Shown: positions 53,744 through 61,468 of the stretch, in pieces
Layout of the letters: every line of letters begins with the position of its first letter
How positions within the stretch are numbered: the first letter of the stretch is position 1
From: Anabaena sp. WA102
GTDB taxonomy: Bacteria; Cyanobacteriota; Cyanobacteriia; Cyanobacteriales; Nostocaceae
Length of the DNA: 64,000 bases
Assembly (NCBI RefSeq): GCF_001277295.1
Contig: NZ_CP011456.1
Location: forward strand, 1,426,001-1,490,000
Reading direction: 5' to 3'
Notes under the pieces: generated by a model
Told to the model about the DNA's origin: nothing
What the model saw: the letters and a program-made list of their open reading frames with translations, nothing else
Database searches by the model: none
Made by a program: the position numbers and the translations under genes

Positions 53744-55161
53744 TCCTGTTCCCTGTTCCCTATTCCCTTCTCTCGATATTCTCTAAGTTGCTGGAGGAGT
53801 TGTTCTTGGGATAAATTGGGTGGTTCTGGGACTGGTGCGGGGGTTGTTTCCACTTTCTCCACTATTTTGGGTTGGGGATTGATTACTAATATTTGTTTTT
53901 CGGAAACAGGTGCGGTAATTACTACCTTTGATTGATTAGCATCAGCTTTGAGACCATCTAGAGTTACAGCTACCTTGGTTTTTTCCTGAATGTCTTTGCT
54001 AGAAGAAACTAATTTACTCAGACCATTTACCAATCGCAACATATTTTGACGAAACTTAGGATCACCTGTTAATTCATCTAAATCCGCGGTGATTTTTTGG
54101 GTATTTTCAAATGTTGCTCTCGCCGCATCTAAGGTTTGTTGCAGTAAAACAATGTTTTTTGGATCATTTAAAGTTTTAGAGGCATCTTTTAAATTCACAG
54201 AAGCTTCGGCTGCATTTGCCGATAGGGTTTCTAAATTGGTTAATAATTGTCCTTGAGTTAAGCGATTAATGGCAGGTGATAAACTTGTAACTGTTTGACG
54301 AAGTTGATTACTGGTCTCCGTCATACTATTTAAAGTACCAACTAAAGAAGAACGATTGGTAGTGATGAGATTATCTAAATTTGTTAGTAAGCGATTTGCT
54401 TGTTTAGCTGTGATACTAAAATCCTTAGCTGTTGTCCCTAATTGATCTGCGGTTTTGGTAGCAGTTGTAGTTAATTGGGCTGTAGAGCGTTGTAATGTAG
54501 ATGCCGTACCAGAAAATACACTTATTTGTCCTTTGAAGGTTTTGCTCAAATCTTGTAAATCCTTACTTAAATCGGCGATATTAGCAGCAGCATTAGCCGA
54601 GGTTTCTAAGGTGCGATTCACATTTTTATAGAACTTTTCGTTACTATATTGAGCCGCAAAAATAGTTGATTGACGCATCAGTTCATCTACACTGATGCCA
54701 ATTGTCCCTCTTAATCGAGAACCATTACAAATAATCAAGCTAGAATTACAGTCTTTATCTAGAGGTTTGGCAGATAACTTCCCTGGTAAATCTCCTTTGG
54801 GAGTAATTTCAATAATATTTTCGCTAATTAATCCACTTTGATTAGCTTCAATGAGGGAATTACTGGGAATTATTAAATCAGGGGAGTTAATTTGAATTTC
54901 CACATCAATGGCATTTGTTCCGGGTTGAACCTTGGTGATAGTTCCCACTTTCACACCCCGAAAACGGACTACTGAACCCTTTTGCATTCCCCCAGCATTG
55001 GCAAATTCGATAATTGCTCTGTAAGAAGTTTCTCCAGGGGTGATTCTATTTAACCACAGTAAAATTGTGCCAAATGCGCCTAACCCCACCAGGAGCAACA
55101 ATCCTACAGAACCTTCTCTCATCATGCGTGCAGACGTGAAACTGCTAATTAGACCTCGCAT
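53737..55161 (-). CDS. MCE/MlaD-family lipid transport protein
   Basis: This 474-residue protein has one N-terminal membrane helix (about 17-37, VGLLLLVGLGAFGTILLWL). The MCE domain follows (about 40-115, with YRAIIEFANAGGMQKGSVVR, FRGVKVGTITKV), then a long helical region rich in Thr, Asn, Ala and Gln, and a Pro-rich tail. MCE proteins form rings or tubes that carry lipids between membranes. It overlaps no other gene; its ABC ATPase is 51 bases upstream. The MlaE-type permease is absent here. The stop coincides with a tandem repeat. Confidence 0.88.
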   Translation of the reverse strand: MRGLISSFTSARMMREGSVGLLLLVGLGAFGTILLWLNRITPGETSYRAIIEFANAGGMQKGSVVRFRGVKVGTITKVQPGTNAIDVEIQINSPDLIIPSNSLIEANQSGLISENIIEITPKGDLPGKLSAKPLDKDCNSSLIICNGSRLRGTIGISVDELMRQSTIFAAQYSNEKFYKNVNRTLETSANAAANIADLSKDLQDLSKTFKGQISVFSGTASTLQRSTAQLTTTATKTADQLGTTAKDFSITAKQANRLLTNLDNLITTNRSSLVGTLNSMTETSNQLRQTVTSLSPAINRLTQGQLLTNLETLSANAAEASVNLKDASKTLNDPKNIVLLQQTLDAARATFENTQKITADLDELTGDPKFRQNMLRLVNGLSKLVSSSKDIQEKTKVAVTLDGLKADANQSKVVITAPVSEKQILVINPQPKIVEKVETTPAPVPEPPNLSQEQLLQQLREYREKGIGNREQEK

Positions 55162-55212
55162 TTATTCCTCCACTGATAGCGTTAAACTCAGCAATTTTCT
55201 TTGATTTGGTAC

Positions 55213-56004
55213 TTAACCAGCTACTTGAATGGGGCCATTGACACTTCCACTCATAAATTGTCTAATTAGGGGATTTTCTGTATGATCTAAGGCAAATACT
55301 GTACCTTGCCATTGCACTTTTCCTTGATAAAGAAATACTATTTGATCGGATGTCCGCCGAATAGTGCTTTCTTGGTGAGTCACAATGGAGTAAGTACTAC
55401 AGACTCCTTGTGTATTTTGTAAGTCACGGATTAAGTCCTCAATTACCGTTGAGGCAATGGGATCTAATCCGGCTGTAGGTTCATCGTATAATAAAACCTC
55501 TGGACTATCTGTAGGACGTTGAGGATTTGACATAATAGCACGAGCAAAACTGACTCTTTTTCGCATTCCTCCAGAAAGTTCTGATGGGTAAAGGTGACTA
55601 ATATCTGCTAGTCCTACCAATTCTAATTTTTGATTGACTAATTCCCGAATGTGCGATCGCTTGAGTCGAGAATGTTGATAAAGTAGAAATCCAATGTTTT
55701 CTTCGACTGTCAAAGAGTCAAATAGAGCCGCTTGCTGAAATACCATACCAATTCCCACCGGATCAGCAGCATCTTCTATTAAACCCTCTCTGCGTACTCC
55801 TTGAATATAAATTTCCCCTTCATCAGGTTTTAATAATCCGGCTATAATCCTTAAAACCGTTGATTTACCAGTTCCCGAAGGGCCAATTATTCCTAGTGCT
55901 TGTCCTCGGTATATTTTTAAATCAACGTTATCTAAAACCTTGTTGTTACCAAAAGTTTTAGAAATACCTTTTAATTCAATTAATGGTTCTAATGTTTCTG
56001 TCAT
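55213..56004 (-). CDS. MCE-associated ABC transporter ATPase (MlaF-like)
   Basis: The 263-residue ATPase has Walker A GPSGTGKSTVLR, a Q-loop in GMVFQQAALFDSLTV, the signature LSGGMRKRVSFARAI, Walker B VLLYDEPTAGLDP and the H-loop His in YSIVTHQ. LSGGMRKRV is the form typical of MlaF/Ttg2A lipid transporters. It is upstream of the MCE protein on the same strand, so both should belong to one lipid transporter at the inner or thylakoid membrane. Start ATG 56004. Confidence 0.92.
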   Translation of the reverse strand: MTETLEPLIELKGISKTFGNNKVLDNVDLKIYRGQALGIIGPSGTGKSTVLRIIAGLLKPDEGEIYIQGVRREGLIEDAADPVGIGMVFQQAALFDSLTVEENIGFLLYQHSRLKRSHIRELVNQKLELVGLADISHLYPSELSGGMRKRVSFARAIMSNPQRPTDSPEVLLYDEPTAGLDPIASTVIEDLIRDLQNTQGVCSTYSIVTHQESTIRRTSDQIVFLYQGKVQWQGTVFALDHTENPLIRQFMSGSVNGPIQVAG

Positions 56005-56083
56005 TGCTAGTTAGTAATTAAATTCTCATCTGTCACCTATAATATTTTGTAAAGCACGTTATTTTCCCATTTTACTCAAGTCT

Positions 56084-56473
56084 ATGTCTCCTTATCCTAG
56101 TTTAGTTACTGTTTCCGCACTTATACTATATTTTGTAGTGACAATTAATGTTGGTATAGCTAGAGCTAAATATCAAGTCCCTGTACCGCAGACTACAGGA
56201 AACCTGGATTTTGAAAGAGTGCTAAGGGTACAACAAAATACCTTGGAACAACTAGCTTTATTTATCCCGGCTTTATGGTTGTTTTCTATTTATGTTAGTC
56301 CTATTTGGGGTTCTGCTCTCGGTGCAGCTTGGATAGTAGGAAGAATTGCTTATGCTTGGGGATATTATCAAGCTGCTGAAAAACGCGGTCCTGGTTTTGC
56401 AATTAGTTCTCTCAGCGGTATCGTGCTAATTCTTGGTTCGCTGGTGGGGATTATTTTATCTATGGTGAAGTAG
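56084..56473 (+). CDS. MAPEG-family membrane protein
   Basis: The 129-residue protein has four hydrophobic helices and the MAPEG pattern: NVGIARAKYQVPVPQTTGNL, RVLRVQQNTLEQLALFIPAL (Arg/Gln/Asn/Glu of the active-site helix) and AWIVGRIAYAWGYYQ. MAPEG proteins are glutathione transferases or related enzymes acting on lipophilic substrates. Start ATG 56084. It diverges from the MlaF-like gene. A CACCAAT tandem array lies between its end and ald. Confidence 0.9.
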   Translation: MSPYPSLVTVSALILYFVVTINVGIARAKYQVPVPQTTGNLDFERVLRVQQNTLEQLALFIPALWLFSIYVSPIWGSALGAAWIVGRIAYAWGYYQAAEKRGPGFAISSLSGIVLILGSLVGIILSMVK

Positions 56474-56512
56474 ATTGGGGACTGAGGACTGGGGAGAGAC
56501 TGGGTTAAATTT

Positions 56513-56570
56513 TACCAATCACCAATCACCAATCACCAATCACCAATCACCAATCACCAATCACCAATCA
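56513..56570. repeat. CACCAAT heptamer array at ald stop
   Basis: Eight exact heptamers fill the space between the MAPEG gene and ald. The ald stop TGA (56568-56570 on the minus strand) is part of the first unit (GGGTGATTGGTGATTGG). Confidence 0.95.
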
Positions 56571-57659
56571 CCCAACTAAATCGGGAAATACTTCTTGCAC
56601 AGCAGGATGTACAAGACGGTGATTTTGGACATTTAAACCTTTTGCTAAGGCTGGGTTCATGTCTAAGGCTTTAAGTCCCAGATTTGCTAACTGGACAGTA
56701 TAGGGTAGGGTACTGTTATTTAGGGCTTGCGTGGATGTCCAAGGCACTGCTCCCGGCATATTAGGAACACCATAATGTACGACTCCCTCATCAATGTATA
56801 CTGGTTTAGTGTGGGATGTAGGATGTAATGTTTCTACACATCCACCTTGATCAACAGCAACATCTACAATCACTGAACCAGGGCGCATTTGTTTAACTAA
56901 TTCACGAGATACTAAAATGGGGGCTTTTTTGCCAGGAATTAAGACTGCACCAATGAGTAAATCGGCATCTTTGACTGCGGCTTCAATATGGGCGGAGTTG
57001 CTGTAAAGTAGTTCTACTCTCGACCCAAACAAGGTTTCTAAGTAAGATAGACGTTCCACGTTGACATCTAAGATTTGCACCAATGCACCCATACCGACGG
57101 CGATTTTAGCGGCTTCTGTACCGACGACACCACCACCTAAAATTACGACTTTACCAGCTTTGACTCCGGGGATACCGCCTAAAAGTACGCCTCTGCCTCC
57201 TTGTTGACGTTCTAGGAATCTTGCGCCAAATTGTACGGCTAACCGACCAGCAACAATACTCATGGGGGTGAGTAGGGGAAGTTTATTTGCTCCTGGTTGT
57301 TCTACGGTTTCATAAGCGATCGCACAAGTGCCACAATCAATTAAATATTCTGTTAACTGGCGATTCGCCGCTAAATGTAAATAAGTAAATAACAATTGCT
57401 CCTTTTGCAATAATTTATACTCGCTCACCAAAGGTTCTTTTACCTTAATAACTAACTCCCGATTCCAAGCAGCATCGGCAGTATTGACAATTTCTGCCCC
57501 AGCATTGCGGTAGTCTTCATCAGTAAATCCCGCGCCAGTACCAGCTTCACTTTCTACAAAAATATTATTACCATTTTCCCGTAATACCCGAACACTGGAA
57601 GGACTTAAACCTACCCGAAATTCTTGATCTTTAGTTTCCTTGGGAACACCAATTTCCAT
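56568..57659 (-). CDS. ald: Alanine dehydrogenase
   Basis: This enzyme interconverts L-alanine and pyruvate plus ammonia with NAD+. The 363-residue protein starts MEIGVPKETKDQEFRVGLSP, with Arg for pyruvate binding. It has YLHLAA, the catalytic His in this region, the Rossmann motif VVILGGGVVGTEAAKIAVGM, LLIGAVLIPGKKAP with the catalytic Asp just before, and DVAVDQGGCVET and NMPGAVPWTST. Length is normal. In filamentous cyanobacteria alanine dehydrogenase contributes to nitrogen fixation balance. Start ATG 57659. Its stop lies in the heptamer array. Confidence 0.96.
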   Translation of the reverse strand: MEIGVPKETKDQEFRVGLSPSSVRVLRENGNNIFVESEAGTGAGFTDEDYRNAGAEIVNTADAAWNRELVIKVKEPLVSEYKLLQKEQLLFTYLHLAANRQLTEYLIDCGTCAIAYETVEQPGANKLPLLTPMSIVAGRLAVQFGARFLERQQGGRGVLLGGIPGVKAGKVVILGGGVVGTEAAKIAVGMGALVQILDVNVERLSYLETLFGSRVELLYSNSAHIEAAVKDADLLIGAVLIPGKKAPILVSRELVKQMRPGSVIVDVAVDQGGCVETLHPTSHTKPVYIDEGVVHYGVPNMPGAVPWTSTQALNNSTLPYTVQLANLGLKALDMNPALAKGLNVQNHRLVHPAVQEVFPDLVG

Positions 57660-57770
57660 TGATAGCCTCTTATATTTGATTGTTTCACTTTAGCGTGCCA
57701 GTACCTAGCTGATTATTTCCGTATTCAGTAATTCAAAATGCAAAATTTTTATTCTCCCTCACGCTACACC

Positions 57771-57798
57771 TTGACTAATCCGCCAGTCTTCTTACAAT
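57771..57798 (+). promoter_or_regulatory. Candidate sigma-70 promoter of hli
   Basis: TTGACT (57771-57776) and TACAAT (57793-57798) are 16 bases apart, close to the consensus. They lie about 112 bases before the hli start. No other good pair was seen in the 57660-57909 spacer. Confidence 0.5.
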
Positions 57799-57909
57799 AG
57801 ATAAAGAATAATTAAAAATTGTTAAGTACCGACGACCATCTTCAGCAATTTACTTGAAAAATCCCTGTAAATTTTTGTTTGCCAATTATCAAGAAAGGAA
57901 TCACTGATT

Positions 57910-58080
57910 ATGACACAACAACAACCAACCATCACCCCCAAATTAGAAGAACCTAAATTTGGTTTCAATGAATATGCTGAACGTTTAAATGGCAGAGCGG
58001 CAATGATCGGCTTTATTTTAATGGTAGTAATTGAATACGTTACCAATCAAGGTGTACTTGCATGGCTCGGTTTAAAGTAG
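57910..58080 (+). CDS. hli: High-light-inducible one-helix protein
   Basis: This gene encodes only 56 residues (MTQQQPTITPKLEEPKFGFN...). The chlorophyll-binding helix has EYAERLNGRAAMIGFILMVV, with the conserved E-x-x-N-x-R of the light-harvesting superfamily. It ends GVLAWLGLK. Hlips bind chlorophyll and carotenoid, quench excess energy and protect photosystem assembly in the thylakoid. ATG 57910 is preceded by GAAAGGAATC. A hairpin (58118-58145) follows, so it is probably a single-gene transcript. Confidence 0.93.
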   Translation: MTQQQPTITPKLEEPKFGFNEYAERLNGRAAMIGFILMVVIEYVTNQGVLAWLGLK

Positions 58081-58117
58081 ACTTTTAATTTGGCGTTACT
58101 GATAGTATGAATTGGGT

Positions 58118-58145
58118 GTAGAGACGTTCTATGGAACGTCTCTAC
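58118..58145 (+). terminator. Hairpin after hli
   Basis: GTAGAGACGTTC and GAACGTCTCTAC are exact 12-bp arms with a 4-base loop, 38 bases past the hli stop. ATTAGTTTTCGG follows. It is a repeat type widespread in cyanobacteria and could serve as terminator. Confidence 0.6.
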
Positions 58146-58405
58146 ATTAGTTTTCGGTTTATTTTTGTCCTCTCAGGCTGTTTCCCCAAGTTAACTTAGT
58201 GCCTCAGTCCTAGTACAATAGAAATAACTGTGATGATCCTCAAAGCAATTACTTCTGTGGGTGTTAATTACCGTACTCCCTTTGTTGCCAAAGGAAATTA
58301 CAATTGTTCGTGCTATTATTTGCCTTTGATGAAACAGACAAATTTTAGTTGGGATATTCTGAGTAAATTTATACAAAAACTCTAATTGGAACTAAGTAAG
58401 CTGTG

Positions 58406-58699
58406 ATGAATGCTGTATTACCTCGTTTTTTAAAGTCAGCCTACCGCAAAGAACCTATCATTAGTGCGTTGATAACAGTGGGAACAATAGATGCGCTGAT
58501 TGGTGGTTTGGATGATAGTTGGTCACTTTTCACCTTTGGTTTAGGGACAGCCGGAATAGCTCTCGTCTTTAAATTATGGCGAATGCAGCAGCGTCCGGCT
58601 TTACCAGAAGAACCTGTTGCACAATATTATTTACCTCCTCAGTCTTCCGCTGACCCTTTACCTGTATTAAAGGTTTCCAAGAAGAAACCCCGTCAGTAG
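58406..58699 (+). CDS. Small membrane protein of unknown function
   Basis: The 97-residue protein starts at ATG 58406 (the GTG at 58403 is also possible). It has two moderately hydrophobic segments (IISALITVGTIDALIGGL and WSLFTFGLGTAGIALVFKLW). The tail is Pro-rich and basic (PPQSSADPLPVLKVSKKKPR). It looks like a conserved cyanobacterial protein but I cannot assign a family. The 58081-58405 spacer before it has only the hairpin noted above. Confidence 0.6.
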   Translation: MNAVLPRFLKSAYRKEPIISALITVGTIDALIGGLDDSWSLFTFGLGTAGIALVFKLWRMQQRPALPEEPVAQYYLPPQSSADPLPVLKVSKKKPRQ

Positions 58700-58727
58700 T
58701 AAAACCTTTGAATGTAATATAAATTAG

Positions 58728-58748
58728 GGCGCAAGCCCTGCGCCCCTA
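58728..58748. repeat. GGGCGCAAGCCCTGCGCCCC dispersed repeat
   Basis: The palindromic unit is found here and, with one or two differences, near 39815-39846 and (inverted) 40697-40720. Confidence 0.8.
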
Positions 58749-58801
58749 CGGGTTTTGTAATTTAGTGATTATCAAACTATTCAAAATCAGGTAAAATTCA
58801 A

Positions 58802-58917
58802 TTAGAGACTTCCAAGAAATAAATTATCCCAAGAAACGAACCACAGAGGCACAGAGTACACAGAGAGAGAATTTTTGCATCAGTTTTGGGACATTTTTTT
58901 ATTTGGAAGTCTCTTAG
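58802..58917. mobile_element. MITE-like element with AGAGACTTCCAA ends
   Basis: TTAGAGACTTCCAA at the left and TTGGAAGTCTCTTA at the right are inverted ends of about 116 bp. The interior also pairs: AAATAAATTATCCCAA against TTGGGACATTTTTTTATTT. The ACCACAGAGGCACAGAG repeat (58838-58866) sits in the middle. It looks like a MITE that carries, or was entered by, the other repeat. Confidence 0.7.
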
Positions 58918-58938
58918 TAACTATTACTAAATAGATCT

Positions 58939-59258
58939 ATGAAATTACAAACTACTACCCAAGAAATCAAAGTAGTTACAGCTTACTATACACCAGAAGA
59001 ATATTTAGAATTAGAAAAAAAAGCTGATTATAAAAACGAATGTTTCTTTATTATCGCTCAATTCCTGAATTTAAAGAATATATTTTAATTGACCAAACTA
59101 AATATTATGTGATGCAATATGTGAAAACTTCGGAAAATCAATGGATTTTAACGGAGTATGAAACTGAAGATGCTATGATAAATTTGTCATCAATTAATGT
59201 AGAATTATCTTTAAAGCAATTATATAAAAAAGTCAATTTCTCGGAAAATTTAGCATAA
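58939..59258 (+). pseudogene. Uma2-family pseudogene (deletion and frameshift)
   Basis: The first frame gives MKLQTTTQEIKVVTAYYTPE, then EYLELEKKADYKNE, a typical Uma2 N-terminus, and breaks at about 59041. The second frame (offset by two bases) continues FLYYRSIPEFKEYILIDQTK with YYVMQYVKTSENQWILTEYE, a typical Uma2 C-terminus. The middle, with the catalytic residues, is absent. I infer a deletion that also shifted the frame. Confidence 0.8.
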
Positions 59259-59301
59259 ATAATCTCAGAATTTGATATGGCGGTTCTTGGTTGAGTGAAA
59301 T

Positions 59302-59382
59302 ACAAGAACCCCACCCCCAACCCCCTCCCCGCAAGCGATGAGGGGGCTAAGATGTAGCTCATAAGAGCGGAAACCGCTGTAA
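59302..59382. repeat. Dispersed 80-bp repeat, copy 2
   Basis: This matches 12187-12267: ACAAGAACCCCACCCCCAAC and CCCTCCCCGCAAGCGATGAG are identical in both. It lies just before the pyrophosphatase gene. Confidence 0.85.
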
Positions 59383-59410
59383 TTACCTTTTTATTAACAA
59401 CTAACAACTG

Positions 59411-59992
59411 ATGACTAAATTACTCGTAGTAGCGACAGGAAACCCCGGAAAATTGAAGGAAATGCAAGCTTACTTAGCTGATTCTGGTTGGGAATTAGCT
59501 TTAAAACCGGAAGATTTAGATGTGGAAGAAACGGGAGAAACCTTTGCGGAAAATGCTTGTCTGAAAGCCTCAGAAATTGCTAAAGTTACGGGTAGTTGGG
59601 CGATCGCTGATGACTCTGGTTTAAAGGTAGATACCCTCAATGGTGCGCCGGGGGTGTATTCTGCTCGTTATGGGAACACGGATACAGAACGGATTGAGAG
59701 GTTATTGAGAGAATTAGGTGATCAGGAAAATCGCCAAGCTCAATTTGTGTGTGCGATCGCAGTTGCAAATCCTCAAGGAGAAATAGTAATTCAATCTGAG
59801 GGTATTTGTCACGGGGAAATTTTGTTTGCACCTTCTGGAGATGGTGGTTTTGGTTATGATCCGGTTTTTTATGTACCAGATAAACAATTGACTTTTGCTC
59901 AAATGACGACGGATTTAAAAAAATCAATTAGTCATCGTGGTAATGCTTTAAAAGCTTTAGTTCCCCGATTAAAAGCTCTAGATATACTATAA
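59411..59992 (+). CDS. rdgB: XTP/dITP pyrophosphatase (RdgB/HAM1)
   Basis: This housecleaning enzyme hydrolyses ITP, dITP and XTP to the monophosphates, keeping them out of nucleic acids. The 193-residue protein has LLVVATGNPGKLKEMQAYL (triphosphate binding), ETGETFAENACLKASEIAKV, WAIADDSGLKVDTLNGAPGV with YSARYG, and the late GGFGYDPVFYV and SHRGNALKAL. All are family hallmarks. Start ATG 59411, with AACAACTGATG context and no strong Shine-Dalgarno. It is followed 45 bases on by an antitoxin-like gene. Confidence 0.95.
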   Translation: MTKLLVVATGNPGKLKEMQAYLADSGWELALKPEDLDVEETGETFAENACLKASEIAKVTGSWAIADDSGLKVDTLNGAPGVYSARYGNTDTERIERLLRELGDQENRQAQFVCAIAVANPQGEIVIQSEGICHGEILFAPSGDGGFGYDPVFYVPDKQLTFAQMTTDLKKSISHRGNALKALVPRLKALDIL

Positions 59993-60037
59993 TATATAGT
60001 ATTATTTTGTTTTGAAAAGTAAGTAAATGAGGTAATT

Positions 60038-60292
60038 ATGGAACAAACAATTACTATTACTTTCACACCAGAAGGAAACCTAGAACTTCCTCCAGAAATT
60101 CGAGAACAATTTGTTAATGGTCAAAAATATTCAGTTACCATGACTGAAGATGGTATTTTTTTTAAAAAAGCTGCTAAATTTGATTGGAATGAATTAAGGA
60201 AAAGAAGAGAAGCAGTAAATGATCCTCATCCTTTGACAACAGAAGAGATTTGTGAAATTGTGCGAGAAGTTCGCAGGGAAAATAACGAATAA
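60038..60292 (+). CDS. AbrB-like antitoxin candidate
   Basis: The 84-residue protein reads MEQTITITFTPEGNLELPPE with IREQFVNGQKYSVTMTEDGI, a swapped-hairpin AbrB/SpoVT-like start (strands around LELPPEIRE). A Lys/Arg-rich helical tail follows (WNELRKRREAVNDPHPLTTE, EICEIVREVRRENNE) of the kind that wraps a PIN toxin. A short ATG frame overlaps its end but breaks at once. A PIN remnant lies 260 bases downstream. I infer a VapB-type antitoxin that has lost its partner. Confidence 0.6.
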   Translation: MEQTITITFTPEGNLELPPEIREQFVNGQKYSVTMTEDGIFFKKAAKFDWNELRKRREAVNDPHPLTTEEICEIVREVRRENNE

Positions 60293-60463
60293 TGAAAGTT
60301 GTTTTAGAAATGATATTATATATAGTATCAAGTTTTTTGAGAATGAGAACTACTTACAAATAGAAAATTGTGATCTTATGACTAAAGTAGAATTTACTCT
60401 TCCCATTGATACCATCACAGATACTATCAGACAAGAAGCGGAAAATAAAGCTAGCGTAAAGAA

Positions 60464-60530
60464 GATCCCCGACTTCTTTTTTAATCTTGTCAATAAAATG
60501 TAAATTGATCTAAGAAGTCGGGGATCTGGA
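60464..60530. repeat. Split AGATCCCCGACTTCTT palindrome
   Basis: AGATCCCCGACTTCTT and AAGAAGTCGGGGATCT are the same arms as in the perfect hairpin at 22625-22659. Here they are separated by about 38 bases (TTTTTAATCTTGTCAATAAA...). It lies inside the decayed toxin region. Confidence 0.8.
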
Positions 60531-60555
60531 TCTTGTGGTAAAATTGGCAACAAAA

Positions 60556-60795
60556 TTCTGATACTATTATTGCTCCCACATTATTTTATTATGAAATCAC
60601 TAATGCTTTACATCGCATGAATCAAGCAAATTTATTAACCATTGAGGAGACAAAAAAAGCTTTGCAAGATGCGTTAATTTGGGGATAGTTCTTTATGGAA
60701 GTTCTCAATTTCCCCAAGTTCACGAAATGGCACTAACTCTAGCAAAAACCCTCAAATTATCTGCTGATTATGATTCTCATTACCTAGTACAGGTT
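60556..60795 (+). pseudogene. PIN-domain (VapC-type) toxin fragment, frameshifted
   Basis: The first frame reads DTIIAPTLFYYEITNALHRM, then NQANLLTIEETKKALQDALI and WG before a stop at 60686-60688. The +1 frame then gives IVLYGSSQFPQVHEMALTLA with KTLKLSADYDSHYLV, which is the matching later part of a VapC-like PIN domain (YEITNAL with the conserved Glu; ADYDSHYL with the Asp). The N-terminus with the first Asp is missing, and the end diverges into unrelated sequence. A frameshift, an N-terminal loss and a C-terminal loss make it inactive. Confidence 0.75.
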
Positions 60796-60950
60796 GGCGT
60801 AAATAACATGATCATTAAAATCTCTGAAAATTTGATTGATTACAAGGCTTGAAAATGATTTATTCACTTACGCCGTGTATTAGTACGTTTCAATGGAATT
60901 AAGCTATGAGACAGGGAATTCATTCCCTGGCGGTTGTGGAAGGCAACAGA

Positions 60951-61039
60951 TAAGCCATTTTTAACTTAAGTTGACACCAATAAGCTTTTACTTTACCCCT
61001 ACCTATAGAATCAAAGGACAAAGCCGTTTAGAGTATATA
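60951..61039. repeat. 89-bp dispersed tail, copy 2
   Basis: It runs from TAAGCCATTTTTAACTTAAG through ACCTATAGAA to GAGTATAT and matches 49511-49599. A hairpin CAGGGAA/TTCCCTG lies just upstream (60912-60929), in the same relative place as the hairpin array of copy 1. It ends nine bases before the tRNA gene. Confidence 0.75.
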
Positions 61040-61047
61040 TTACTTAA

Positions 61048-61119
<72 letters not shown>

Positions 61120-61152
61120 GTACACAGTTACACATCATAACATAATTTATTG

Positions 61153-61443
61153 ATGATAAAACCAAATTCTCCAAAAAATCTCAACCCGCAACAATATGAA
61201 CGCCTCAAAGCCGAAGTAGCCGCACCCTATCGAGGGTTAAGGCAATTTATCTATATTGGTGTCGGTGCTTCTGGCTTTATTGGTGCATTCGTCTTCTTCT
61301 TTCAACTCCTAGCAGGACGCGATATTGAACAAGCAGCGCCTAATTTCGCAATCCAGCTAGGAGTAATTGGGTTAATGGTGTTTCTCTGGAAATGGGAAAA
61401 CAGGAAGAATAGGCAAGAGGCAAAAGGCAAAAGGCAAGAGTAA
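61153..61443 (+). CDS. DUF3493 family protein
   Basis: The 96-residue protein (ATG 61153, preferred over TTG 61150) reads LNPQQYERLKAEVAAPYRGL, RQFIYIGVGASGFIGAFVFF, and has two hydrophobic helices, as in the DUF3493 family of cyanobacteria and plastids (relatives are linked to photosystem II assembly in plants). The last 14 residues (NRKNRQEAKGKRQE) are encoded by a GGCAAGA/GGCAAAA tandem repeat that runs up to the stop. The family's own C-terminus has probably been extended or replaced by it. Confidence 0.82.
   Translation: MIKPNSPKNLNPQQYERLKAEVAAPYRGLRQFIYIGVGASGFIGAFVFFFQLLAGRDIEQAAPNFAIQLGVIGLMVFLWKWENRKNRQEAKGKRQE
61411..61440. repeat. GGCAAGA/GGCAAAA tandem repeat inside coding sequence
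   Basis: Four heptamer units (AGGCAAG, AGGCAAA twice, AGGCAAG) encode the last residues of the DUF3493 protein. The same unit makes the arrays at 37049-37079 and 42631-42669. Confidence 0.88.
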
Positions 61444-61468
61444 ATATTTCCCTGCCCTCTGCCTCTAC

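Noticed and set aside
56513..56570. CACCAAT array as a possible CRISPR or iteron set
   Set aside because: The units are contiguous heptamers with no spacers, no cas genes and no replication genes nearby.
60252..60503. An 83-codon frame after the antitoxin-like gene
   Set aside because: It starts inside the antitoxin gene and its last part is the split palindrome repeat (KIPDFFFNLVNKM), so I do not count it as a gene.
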